In this document: positions 7,763 through 16,900 of the stretch, in pieces
Layout: the number at the start of each line of letters is the position of its first letter
Numbering within the stretch: the first letter of the stretch is position 1
NCBI GenBank assembly: GCA_034670025.1
Contig: JAXMOE010000006.1
Coordinates: forward strand, 62,001 to 126,000
Origin: PGYR01 sp034670025
GTDB taxonomy: Bacteria; Bacteroidota; Ignavibacteria; Kapaibacteriales; UBA2268
DNA length: 64,000 bases
Reading direction: 5' to 3'
The notes under the pieces: model-generated
Seen by the model: the letters and a program-made list of their open reading frames with translations, nothing else
What the model was told of the DNA's origin: nothing
Database searches by the model: none
Translations under genes and position numbers: made by a program

Positions 7763-9736
7763 ATGAGAACGAAACTATTTATATTACTAGCAATTGTTGT
7801 GTCGCTTGGCATGATGGGTTGCGAAAGTAAAGAAGAAGGTGGCGGCGGTAATAAAGGAATGATTGGTTCCAATGCTGCAGAAAAGGTGTACGTTGCTCCA
7901 GGTGAGCACGATGAGTTCTATGCGTTTATGTCTGGTGGCTTTAGTGGTCAACTTTCAGTGTATGGTTTGCCTTCAGGTAGATTGTTCAAAGTGATTCCAG
8001 TATTCTCAGTAGATGGGGAGAAAGGATATGGCTTTAATGAAGAGACTAAACCAATGTTAGAAACTAGTCATGGTTTTATACCATGGGATGATTCTCACCA
8101 TCCTGAGCTATCACAAACTGATGGTGTACCTGATGGTAGATTTATATTTATCAATGGTAACAATACTCCACGTATTGCAAAGATTGACTTGAAGTCATTT
8201 GAGACTACAGAAATCATTGAAATACCGAATAGTGCTGGGAATCACTCTTCACCATTTACAACTCAAAATTCTGAGTACGTAGTGGCAGGTACTCGATTTA
8301 GTATTCCTATTACTGAAACTGATGTGTCTATAAAAGATTACAAAGAGAAGTTCCAAGGTTCATTAACTTTCGTAAGTGTTAGTGATGACGAGCACGGCGA
8401 TATGGCTATTGATTTCCAAATCTTAGTGCCTGGTTATGATTATGATTTAGCTCACGCTGGTAAAGGTCCTTCACACGGTTGGATGTTCTTTACTACTTAT
8501 AACACTGAGCAAGCACACACAATGAAAGAAGTATATGCTTCTCAGAATGATAAAGATTTCATTGCTGCAGTTAACTGGAAAAAAGCACAAGAATACCTAA
8601 AAGCAGGTAAGTTCCGTGAAATGCCAGCTAATTACTTAAACAATGAGTACAGCGAAAAGACTCACACTGCAGTTAGTAAAAGAGAAACTTCAGTAAGAGT
8701 ATTGATACCAGAAGAATGTCCAGGTTTGATTTACTACTTGCCTACTCCAAAATCACCACACGGTGTTGATGTTGACCCTACTGGTGAGTACATAGTTGGT
8801 AATGGTAAATTGTCTGCTGATTTGACGGTTCACTCTTACACAAAAATGATGAAAGCGATTGAGAATAAATCTTTTGAAAAAGAGATAGATGGTATTCCTG
8901 TACTTAAGTATGATGAAGTTGTAGCTGGTGTTGTTGAAAAACCAGGATTAGGTCCATTGCACACTGAGTTCGATGATAAGGGCTTTGCTTATACTACTTT
9001 CTTTATCTCTTCAGAGGTTGTTAAGTGGAAAGTTGGAACTTGGGAAATAGTAGATAGAATCCCTAGTTACTACTCTGTAGGTCATTTAATGATTCCTGGT
9101 GGAGATTCACGTAAACCATGGGGTAAATACTTAGTATCGTTGAACAAAATCACTAAGGATAGATATTTGCCAACTGGGCCAGAATTAGCTCACTCAGCAC
9201 AGCTGTATGATATTTCTGGGGACAAAATGGAGCTAATACTCGATTTCCCAACTATTGGTGAGCCGCACTATGCTCAAGCAATAAAAGCAGATGTTATCAA
9301 AGATAATTCTCTGAAATATTACAAGTTAGACGAGAACGAGCACGCACACGTAACCAAGAGCGAAGCTGAGACTAGAGTAGAAAGAAACGGAAACAAAGTT
9401 CATGTATATATGACTACTATCCGTTCGCACTTTGCTCCTGATTGGATAGAAGGTATAAAAGTAGGTGACGAGGTTTACTTCCACGTAACTAACTTAGAGC
9501 AAGATTGGGACGTTCCGCACGGATTTGCAATAAAAGGTGCAAGAACTGCTGAGCTACTAATTATGCCAGGACAAACTGAGACTCTGAAATGGGAGCCAAC
9601 TCAAGTTGGAGTTGTTCCAATTTACTGTACTGACTTCTGTTCAGCTCTTCACCAAGAGATGCAAGGTTACGTAAGAGTACACCCTGCTAATGCTAACGTT
9701 GAGCTAAGCTGGGGCTTAGGCGAAGACGACGAGTAA
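7763..9736 (+). CDS. nosZ: Nitrous oxide reductase, clade II (Sec-dependent)
   Basis: NosZ reduces N2O to N2 in the periplasm, the last step of denitrification. The 657 residues have a seven-bladed propeller holding the CuZ cluster, with histidine motifs DDSHH (residues 109-113), GPSHGW, SPHGVDVDPTG and GPLHTEF. A cupredoxin domain follows with CuA ligands H586, C622, C626, H630 and M633 in CTDFCSALHQEM. The N-terminus is not a Tat signal. It is a Sec signal ending in MMGCES, so the enzyme is of the Sec-exported clade II type and may be lipid-anchored at Cys20, although Met at -3 is not ideal for a lipobox. A good AGGAGA ribosome site precedes the ATG. All metal ligands I can check are present. 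Confidence 0.97.
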   Translation: MRTKLFILLAIVVSLGMMGCESKEEGGGGNKGMIGSNAAEKVYVAPGEHDEFYAFMSGGFSGQLSVYGLPSGRLFKVIPVFSVDGEKGYGFNEETKPMLETSHGFIPWDDSHHPELSQTDGVPDGRFIFINGNNTPRIAKIDLKSFETTEIIEIPNSAGNHSSPFTTQNSEYVVAGTRFSIPITETDVSIKDYKEKFQGSLTFVSVSDDEHGDMAIDFQILVPGYDYDLAHAGKGPSHGWMFFTTYNTEQAHTMKEVYASQNDKDFIAAVNWKKAQEYLKAGKFREMPANYLNNEYSEKTHTAVSKRETSVRVLIPEECPGLIYYLPTPKSPHGVDVDPTGEYIVGNGKLSADLTVHSYTKMMKAIENKSFEKEIDGIPVLKYDEVVAGVVEKPGLGPLHTEFDDKGFAYTTFFISSEVVKWKVGTWEIVDRIPSYYSVGHLMIPGGDSRKPWGKYLVSLNKITKDRYLPTGPELAHSAQLYDISGDKMELILDFPTIGEPHYAQAIKADVIKDNSLKYYKLDENEHAHVTKSEAETRVERNGNKVHVYMTTIRSHFAPDWIEGIKVGDEVYFHVTNLEQDWDVPHGFAIKGARTAELLIMPGQTETLKWEPTQVGVVPIYCTDFCSALHQEMQGYVRVHPANANVELSWGLGEDDE

Positions 9737-9762
9737 TTAAATTTGAATTAAAATTATTTCTT

Positions 9763-9786
9763 AGCCCCCAAATTTAGCTGGGGGCT
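9763..9786 (+). terminator. Hairpin after nosZ, possible leaky terminator or processing site
   Basis: AGCCCCCA (9763-9770) pairs perfectly with TGGGGGCT (9779-9786) around an 8-base loop. The next bases are GAGTAAATAAG, with no run of T, so it is not a full intrinsic terminator. It lies between nosZ and the accessory genes. It could protect the nosZ message or lower expression of the downstream genes relative to nosZ. Confidence 0.6.
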
Positions 9787-9807
9787 GAGTAAATAAGAAG
9801 GCAAAAA

Positions 9808-10404
9808 ATGAAAAATAATAAATCTCGCATATTGATGATAATCGGTTCAGCTTTGCTGCTGCTTATATTCTTATTCCCACTTTGGAGAATCAGCTTAGAT
9901 GCTCCTCAGTTTCCAGAAGGCATAAATATGTATATATGGGTAAATCAAGTTACCGGTGATGATGAAGCAACACTTCAGAATGTGAATATATTGAATCACT
10001 ATATCGGGATGCAAAAGATAGAACCAGATTCAATTGCAGAATTGCAATATTTCCCTTATATTATAGTTGCTATGTCTGTTATTGGCATTTTATTTGGCGT
10101 AGTAGGGAACAAAAAGTTAATACTCACTTGGGTAATCATTATGTCAATTCTGGGCATATTAGGAATCTATGATTTCTACTTATGGCTCTATGACTATGGG
10201 CATAATCTGGATCCAATGGCACCGATAAAAGTACCTGGTATGGTGTATCAACCGCCGCTGTTTGGCTCAAAGTGGTTGCTCAATTTCCATGCTCACTCTT
10301 ATCCTGCTATGGGTACATACGTTCTCTCATTGTCAGTGCTGATGGCGATTGGCGCGTATTTTATTAAAGGAAAAAAAGGAGATTCGAATGAAAAAGCTGC
10401 TTAG
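9808..10404 (+). CDS. Membrane protein of clade II nos cluster
   Basis: The 198-residue protein has four or five hydrophobic helices: residues 8-25 (LMIIGSALLLLIFLFPLW), 84-100, 106-125 (LILTWVIIMSILGILGIYDF) and a last one near 165-188. A long extracytoplasmic segment after the first helix and a loop rich in aromatic residues and histidine (FNFHAHSYP-like, near 160) could contact copper or haem. Proteins of this kind sit between nosZ and nosL or nosD in many clade II clusters. I recall the association but no established biochemical role. Its last 17 bases overlap the nosL start, so the two are coupled. Confidence 0.7.
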   Translation: MKNNKSRILMIIGSALLLLIFLFPLWRISLDAPQFPEGINMYIWVNQVTGDDEATLQNVNILNHYIGMQKIEPDSIAELQYFPYIIVAMSVIGILFGVVGNKKLILTWVIIMSILGILGIYDFYLWLYDYGHNLDPMAPIKVPGMVYQPPLFGSKWLLNFHAHSYPAMGTYVLSLSVLMAIGAYFIKGKKGDSNEKAA

Positions 10405-10825
10405 TATATTGGCTTTGATTTTATTTTTGGCTTCGTGTTCTACCGAGCCACAACAAATAGATTACGGGAATGAAAATTGTGATTTCTGTACTATGACAAT
10501 ATCTGATGACCGATTTGCATCGGAGTTAGTTCTAAACACTGGCAAGGCGCTTAAATTTTGTGCCATAGAGTGTATGGTTCGTGATATTAATAGGACTGAG
10601 AACTACACAGACGATGATGTCAACAATTTCTATGTTATTGATATGACTAAGCCCAATACTTTAGTTCCTGCTTCTGATGTTGTATTTTTAGTTAGCGAAC
10701 AAATACAAAGCCCTATGGGTGCAAATTTGGGAGCTTTCGAAAATGCTGAAAAAGCAAAGGAATTGCAAAAAGAATGGGATGGTGTAATATATAGTTGGGA
10801 TGAGTTAAAAACAAAATTTCAATGA
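10388..10825 (+). CDS. nosL: NosL copper chaperone lipoprotein
   Basis: NosL is an outer-envelope lipoprotein that binds Cu(I) and helps deliver copper to apo-NosZ. The 145 residues begin with a clear lipoprotein signal, lipobox LASC with Cys17. The family metal motif follows as C31-DF-C34-T-M36 in NCDFCTMTI. The IDMTKPNTLVPASDVVFL and SPMGANLGAF segments are typical NosL. I placed the start at 10388 rather than 10349 because it is preceded by AAAGGAGA and begins the signal peptide. It overlaps the upstream membrane protein by 17 bases, and its stop overlaps the nosD start (ATGA). Confidence 0.93.
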   Translation: MKKLLSILALILFLASCSTEPQQIDYGNENCDFCTMTISDDRFASELVLNTGKALKFCAIECMVRDINRTENYTDDDVNNFYVIDMTKPNTLVPASDVVFLVSEQIQSPMGANLGAFENAEKAKELQKEWDGVIYSWDELKTKFQ

Positions 10826-12084
10826 TGAAAGTAATCTTCATATCGATTTTAGTCATTCTGCTTAGTGGTTCATTGCAATCGGAGACAATACGTGTCAGTG
10901 CTGATGGCGATTACAACACTATTGGCAAGGCAATAGAAAAAAGCACAGACGGCGACACCCTATTAATATCCAATGGCACTTACGAAGAGTCAGAGATGTT
11001 GATTGATAAGCAGATAGTAATAATTGGGGATAATTACCCAAGAATTAAGTCAAAAGATGGTAAGAAGATATTTACAATCACGGCTGATTCGGTTACTATT
11101 ACTAAAATGGAGCTGTCGGATTTGGAGCGAAGCTTTGTGGAAGACAGAGCTGCAATTGATATAGATGGTGGAGATTATATAAATATAATCGACAATGAGT
11201 TTAATAATACTTTCTTTGGCATTTACCTTGCTAAATCCAAGGGAAGTAATATTATTGGCAATGTATTGAAGAGCGATGCTGTAAAAGAAATGAATAGTGC
11301 TAACGCTATCCATGCTTGGCACAGCAAAAAATTGACTATAAAAAACAATAGAGTATCTGGGCACCGCGATGGACTATACTTTGAGTTTTGTGACAATTCG
11401 GTAATAGAAAACAATCACAGCAAAGGTAACTTACGCTATGGCCTTCACTTTATGTTTAGTAACTTTAACGTGTATAAAAATAACACATTCGAAGAAAATG
11501 GCGCTGGTGTAGCTGTTATGTATTCTGATAATATAGAGATGGTAGGCAACAAATTTGTAAACAATTGGGGCCCTACTTCATTCGGACTTTTACTAAAAGA
11601 AATTAAAGACAGCAAAATACACAACAACTTATTCTACGGAAACACGAAAGCGATATATGGCGAGAGTGCCATAAGAATTAATATATATAATAATGATTTT
11701 GTTAAGAATGGATGGGCTATGCAGATGATGAGTAGCTCTGAGCAAGATACTATTACCTACAACAATTTTATCGGCAATACATTCAACATATCAACTAATC
11801 AAAATGCTCGTAACTACAATTTGTACGAAAAAAATTACTGGAGTGATTACAGTGGTTACGACTTAGATAAAGATGGAATAGGCGATGTGCCTCACCGTCC
11901 AGTTAAATTTTTCTCACAAGTATTGGGTTTCACTCCGGAAGCGATTATACTACTCAGGAGCTTTTTCATAGAGCTGCTGAACTTCATAGAAAACATTGTT
12001 CCTGTCCTCACTCCAGATAATTTGAAAGATGTAAAACCAATGGTGAAGAAGATAGACAATGATTCAGTTCCAAGACATATATAA
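10822..12084 (+). CDS. nosD: NosD, periplasmic copper-site maturation protein
   Basis: NosD works with the NosFY transporter to build the CuZ centre of NosZ, probably by supplying sulfur in the periplasm. The 420-residue protein has a signal peptide (MMKVIFISILVILLSGSLQS) and then a right-handed beta-helix made of CASH/NosD repeats, such as NIIDNEFNNTFFGIYLAKS, DNSVIENNHSKGNLRYGLHF and NIEMVGNKFVNNWGPTSFG. The C-terminal NYWSDYSGYDLDKDGIGD element is a hallmark of the family. It overlaps nosL by 4 bases and nosF by 26 bases, which indicates tight translational coupling. Confidence 0.95.
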   Translation: MMKVIFISILVILLSGSLQSETIRVSADGDYNTIGKAIEKSTDGDTLLISNGTYEESEMLIDKQIVIIGDNYPRIKSKDGKKIFTITADSVTITKMELSDLERSFVEDRAAIDIDGGDYINIIDNEFNNTFFGIYLAKSKGSNIIGNVLKSDAVKEMNSANAIHAWHSKKLTIKNNRVSGHRDGLYFEFCDNSVIENNHSKGNLRYGLHFMFSNFNVYKNNTFEENGAGVAVMYSDNIEMVGNKFVNNWGPTSFGLLLKEIKDSKIHNNLFYGNTKAIYGESAIRINIYNNDFVKNGWAMQMMSSSEQDTITYNNFIGNTFNISTNQNARNYNLYEKNYWSDYSGYDLDKDGIGDVPHRPVKFFSQVLGFTPEAIILLRSFFIELLNFIENIVPVLTPDNLKDVKPMVKKIDNDSVPRHI

Positions 12085-12781
12085 ATCATTCGGAAAGTTA
12101 GACGTACTAACTGGCGTTACTGCAGAAGTAAGCGGCGGTGGTATATCTGCTATACTTGGGCCAAATGGTTCTGGAAAAACTACTCTAATCAAGATGTTAT
12201 TAGGTATGGTTTACCCCAACAAAGGGGAGATTATATTCGACGGCAAACCGATAAAGAAAGAGTGGATTTACAAGAAAGATATTAGCTACTTGCCACAGAT
12301 TGCAAGATTCCCAGAGAATTTGACAATTGTAGATTTGATTAATCTTATCAAAGATATTAGAGGCGAAGATTCTGAAGAAGAGAGACTAATTGAGCTTTTT
12401 GATTTGCATTCGCACATGGGCAAGAAAATAAAACATCTGTCGGGTGGTACTAAACAGAAAGTGAATATTACATTAGCTCTAATGTATGACAATCCCGTTA
12501 TTGTGCTCGATGAGCCATCGACTGGACTTGACCCAATTGCATTAGTTCGACTTAAAAATCTGATTTTGGAAGAGAGAGACAAAGGCAAGAACATACTTAT
12601 CACCACTCACATTATGAGCTTGGTGGAAGATTTGTCCGACGAGATTTTATTCCTTTTGGAAGGCAAAATTCACTTCCGTGGCACAATACCAGAAATCAAA
12701 GAGTTTACAGGTGCAATCAATTTAGAAACTGCAATAGCAAATTTATTGGAGCATAAAAATGCTGAAAATATTAAAGTATAG
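12059..12781 (+). CDS. nosF: NosF, ABC transporter ATP-binding protein for NosZ maturation
   Basis: NosF is the ATPase of the NosFY transporter that partners NosD. All ABC motifs are present in 240 residues: Walker A GPNGSGKTT with Lys40, signature LSGGTKQK, Walker B VIVLDEPSTGLDP and the switch histidine in ITTHIM. The start lies 26 bases inside nosD and the end overlaps nosY by 23 bases. The Walker A, signature and Walker B sequences all look functional, so I expect an active ATPase. Confidence 0.95.
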   Translation: MIQFQDIYKSFGKLDVLTGVTAEVSGGGISAILGPNGSGKTTLIKMLLGMVYPNKGEIIFDGKPIKKEWIYKKDISYLPQIARFPENLTIVDLINLIKDIRGEDSEEERLIELFDLHSHMGKKIKHLSGGTKQKVNITLALMYDNPVIVLDEPSTGLDPIALVRLKNLILEERDKGKNILITTHIMSLVEDLSDEILFLLEGKIHFRGTIPEIKEFTGAINLETAIANLLEHKNAENIKV

Positions 12782-13541
12782 TTTTAATGATTTACTAAGG
12801 AGTAAGTGGACTATAATCTACCTTGCTTTCTTCCTTATTGCAACCCAAGGTTTGCTTTATATAACTGGCGATAGTGATAACACAGTAGTTGGCTTGCTCA
12901 ATGTAGTTGTTATTCTTTGTCCGCTTATTGCGACAATATTTGGGACAGTAAACTTCTATAATTCCAGAGAATTTACTGAGCTTTTGTTGGCTCAACCAAT
13001 AAAAAGAAAGGATATATTCTTGGGCCAGTACTTTGGTATGACTCTGTCTCTTTCTATTGGCTACCTTCTGGGTGTGTTGCTGCCGTTCGTTATCCATTCG
13101 TTCACTAACTACGTGAATTATGAATTGCTTGCTATACTGCTTGCAGTTGGTGTGTTCTTGACATTCATATTCTCAGCTCTATCATTCCTAATTTCACTAA
13201 TTACTGATGACAAAATCAAGGGCTTTGGTATTTCCATATTAGCTTGGCTTTTACTCGCCTTAGTTTATGATGGTTTACAGCTATATATTCTATCAATGTT
13301 GGGTAACTATCCGCTGGAAAAAATATCGCTGGTTCTCACTTTCCTTAACCCAATTGATTTATCGAGAATATTGCTGATGCTTAAGTTAGATATTTCAGCG
13401 TTGCTGGGATATACCGGGGCAGTGTTCAACAAGTTCTTTGGTAGCTACCTTGGTTACATACTTTCGTTTGTTGCTCTGGCAGTTTGGGTAGTGATTCCTT
13501 TGTATTTCATTAACCGAGTATCGATGAAAAAGGACTTCTAA
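12759..13541 (+). CDS. nosY: NosY, ABC transporter permease for NosZ maturation
   Basis: The 260-residue protein has six hydrophobic helices: one near residue 20 (IIYLAFFLIATQGLLYITG), then clusters near 45, 95, 130, 160 and 235. It carries the FYNSREFTELLLAQPIKRK segment typical of the ABC-2/NosY permease family, whose short cytoplasmic helix contacts the ATPase. It forms the membrane channel with NosF. It is the last gene of the cluster, and no clear terminator follows it. Confidence 0.93.
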   Translation: MLKILKYSFNDLLRSKWTIIYLAFFLIATQGLLYITGDSDNTVVGLLNVVVILCPLIATIFGTVNFYNSREFTELLLAQPIKRKDIFLGQYFGMTLSLSIGYLLGVLLPFVIHSFTNYVNYELLAILLAVGVFLTFIFSALSFLISLITDDKIKGFGISILAWLLLALVYDGLQLYILSMLGNYPLEKISLVLTFLNPIDLSRILLMLKLDISALLGYTGAVFNKFFGSYLGYILSFVALAVWVVIPLYFINRVSMKKDF

Positions 13542-13682
13542 GGGTTACTATAAATAGCTATATAATTTACAAGTTAGATAAAGCAATTACAATTATTATT
13601 TGTAACACTCGTTTTTATTCTATATTTTAGAATTGCAGCATAATTCGACAAATCCAAAATGGATAATATTCAGCAAAAGTAA

Positions 13683-13691
13683 TGTGGATAA
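13683..13691 (-). promoter_or_regulatory. DnaA-box-like site
   Basis: TGTGGATAA is the exact reverse complement of TTATCCACA, the consensus DnaA box. Another match to TTATnCACA, TTATACACA, lies on the plus strand at 13727-13735. DnaA is known to regulate ribonucleotide reductase genes in E. coli, so sites here are plausible, but two 9-mers in AT-rich DNA can also arise by chance. Confidence 0.35.
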
Positions 13692-13715
13692 TTAGTTTTT
13701 ACCTACAACACCCAA

Positions 13716-13733
13716 TGTATAAAGTATTATACA
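13716..13733. promoter_or_regulatory. Palindromic operator candidate upstream of nrdJ
   Basis: TGTATAA-AGTA-TTATACA is a perfect inverted repeat with 7-base arms and a 4-base spacer, about 210 bases before the nrdJ start. It resembles a binding site for a dimeric repressor. It does not fit the tandem NrdR box pattern well, and the right arm overlaps the TTATACACA DnaA-like site. Confidence 0.4.
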
Positions 13734-13939
13734 CAGCTGTTGAAAAGTAAAGAATAAAACCGTTTGAAAGTAAAAGTAATTACTGTTTAATTGCATCCAC
13801 TTAGTTTTAATATTATTATAAACTATAAATTGCCAAAATAGCCACTTGTTGAAAGGTGAAAAAAAGGCAAGTTCGTAATAACCCCGTGTTATGCTAAGTA
13901 AATTCAAGTAGTTATTCATTTATTTTCAGGTGCCTCGAC

Positions 13940-16900
13940 ATGAAATTCACTAGATATTTCACCAAGGACGACAGTAGCGTATATGACTTGTTCAAATACA
14001 CTCATCGTGCTTCTTCAATAAAAAATCCAGACGGCTCTGCAGTTTTCGATATGAAAAATGTAGAAGTTCCTACAGGTTGGTCCCAAATGGCCACAGACAT
14101 ATTAGCTCAAAAATACTTTAGGAAAGCTGGTGTACCTCAGTTCGATGAAGAAGGCAAGAAAATATTAGATGAAAATGGCGAACACGCCACTGGCACCGAG
14201 AACTCAGTAAAGCAAGTTGTTCACCGTTTGGCGGGAACTTGGAGACATTGGGGCGAAAAATATAACTACTTTGATACTAAAAAAGACGCAGAAATATTTT
14301 ACGAAGAAGCTGCATATATGCTTCTTAATCAATCGTCTGCACCGAACTCACCGCAGTGGTTCAACACTGGTCTTAACTTTGCTTATGGCATAACTGGCAA
14401 CAAGCAAGGTCACTACTATGTGAACCCAGACACGGGTAAGGTAGAAAAATCGAAAGATGCTTATACTAGACCTCAACCACACGCTTGTTTTATCCAATCT
14501 GTTAGCGATGATATGCTAAACGAAGGTGGTATATTCGACCTAATCACTCGTGAAGCTAGAATATTCAAATTTGGTAGCGGAACTGGTTCGAACTTCTCAC
14601 AAATTAGAAGCAGCGAAGAGCCATTATCAGGAGGGGGGGTATCTTCTGGAATGATGAGCTTCTTAAAAATATTTGATAAAGCCGCTGGGGCAATCAAATC
14701 AGGTGGGACTACAAGGCGTGCAGCAAAAATGGTAGTGGTTGATATAGATCACCCAGATGTAGAGGAATTTATAGAGTGGAAAGCGAAAGAAGAAGAAAAA
14801 GTTGCTGCTTTGGTAACTGGTTCTAAGATTAATAAGGTTTTCCTATCAGCAATTATGGAAGAGGCAATTACTAATGGCGCTGATGTAGAAAACAATAATG
14901 TATTGAAAGATTTGATTAAGCGTGCTGTTCACCGCGGTGTGCCACTTAACTATATTGATAGAGTTCTTGCTTTGGTTAAACAAGGGTTCACTTCTATCGA
15001 TGCGGAAGAGTATGACACTCACTACGAGAGCGAAGCTTACAACACAATTAGTGGTCAGAACGCAAACAACTCTGTAAGAGTAACCAATGACTTTATGAAA
15101 GCTGTGGAAGCTGATGAAGAGTGGGAACTAAAGTGGAGAACGGACGATAAACACGCTAGAAGAGTAAGAGCGAGAGACCTTTGGAATAAGATTAACCTGT
15201 CGGCTTGGAAATCGGCTGACCCGGGATTGCAGTATGATACTACTATCAACGAGTGGCACACTTGCCCAGAGTCAGGTAGAATCAATGCTTCTAATCCTTG
15301 TTCTGAATATATGTTTTTGGACGATACTGCTTGTAACTTGGCGAGTTTGAACTTAATGAAGTTCTATAACGAAGAAACAAGCGAGTTTGACATAGAAGGC
15401 TACAAACACGCTATTAGGGTTTGGACTGTAGTGCTAGAAATCTCTGTGCTAATGGCACAATTCCCATCAAAAAGAGTGGCTGACCTTAGTTACAAATTCA
15501 GAACATTGGGTCTGGGTTATGCTAATATCGGTACATTGCTAATGGTGAATGGCATTCCTTACGATTCGCAAGAAGCACTTGCTTGGACTGGTGCACTGAC
15601 TTCTATACTATGTGGTCAGGCATACACAACTTCTTCGGAAATGGCGAAAGAGCTCGGCACTTTCCCAGAGTATGATTTGAACTCTAAGCACATGCTGAAA
15701 GTTATCCGTAACCACAGAAGAGCTTCTTATAATGCTAAGACTTCGGAATACGAAGGGCTAACTATCAGACCTCAGGGAATAGACACAAGATTCTGCCCTC
15801 AGGATATGTTAGTTGCTGCAAGAGAAGTGTGGGACAATGCTTTAGAAATGGGTGAAAACCACGGTTTCAGAAATGCACAAGTTACTGTTATCGCACCTAC
15901 TGGGACTATTGGCTTAGTTATGGATTGCGATACTACTGGTATAGAGCCAGACTTTGCTGTCGTGAAATACAAAAAATTAGCTGGTGGTGGGTACTTCAAG
16001 ATTGTGAATCAATCTGTAAGAAAAGCATTGGTTAAGCTTGGTTACACCGAAACACAAATACAAGAAATAGTAAAATACAGTAAAGGTCACGGTACTTTGG
16101 TGGGTTGCCCCGCAATCAACAAAGCTACTTTGATGGAGAAAGGATTTACTGAAGAAAAATTAAAATTAGTCGAAGACCAATTGGACGATGTGTTTGACAT
16201 TAAGTTTGCTTTCAACAAATGGACTCTTGGCGAAGACTTTATGATGAAGTTGGGCCTAAGTGACGAAGAGATTGCAGATTCTAATCTGAACATACTCGGT
16301 GCTCTTGGCTTTACGGCCGAAGAGTTAGAAGAAGCAAACGATTATGTTTGTGGTACTATGATGATAGAAGGTGCACCACACCTGAAAGAAGAACATTTGC
16401 CAATATTCGACTGTGCTAATAAGTGCGGTAAGAAAGGCGAGAGATCAATCCCTTATATGGGTCACGTTAAGATGATGGCAGCGGCTCAGCCGTTCATCTC
16501 TGGTGCTATATCTAAGACTGTAAATATGTCTGGCGATGCTTCTGTAAATAACATTAGCGAAGTGCACATGAAGTCATGGAAGTTGATGTTGAAAGCGATT
16601 GCTCTTTACAGAGATGGCTCTAAACTATCGCAACCATTGAACTCTGCTAACTACGACGATATGGACGAAGTAGTTCTATTGGGTGACGAGACTTCACTCG
16701 ATGAAACTCTTGGTGCTAAGGAATTACACGAACACAGAGAAGGCAAGTTAGTTCGTCAATCGCAAAGATACAAGCTGCCGAAGAAGAGAAAGGGAGTGAT
16801 AAGAGAAGCTACTGTTGGTGGACACAAGATATTCTTGAGAACTGGCGAGTACGAAGACGGTCAGTTGGGTGAAATTTTCATAGATATGTACAAAGAGGGT

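Larger units (their letters stand above)
13542..13939. other. Intergenic region upstream of nrdJ
   Basis: Nearly 400 bases of very AT-rich sequence with no convincing gene. It holds a perfect palindrome at 13716-13733 and two DnaA-box-like sites (13683-13691 and 13727-13735). No intrinsic terminator for nosY is visible, so some read-through into nrdJ is possible. I found no clear TAnnTTTG box here. Confidence 0.6.

Noticed and set aside
13542..13939. Possible replication origin from two DnaA-like boxes
   Set aside because: Only two boxes, no dnaA or dnaN next to it and no unwinding element pattern. A regulatory role at nrdJ is simpler.
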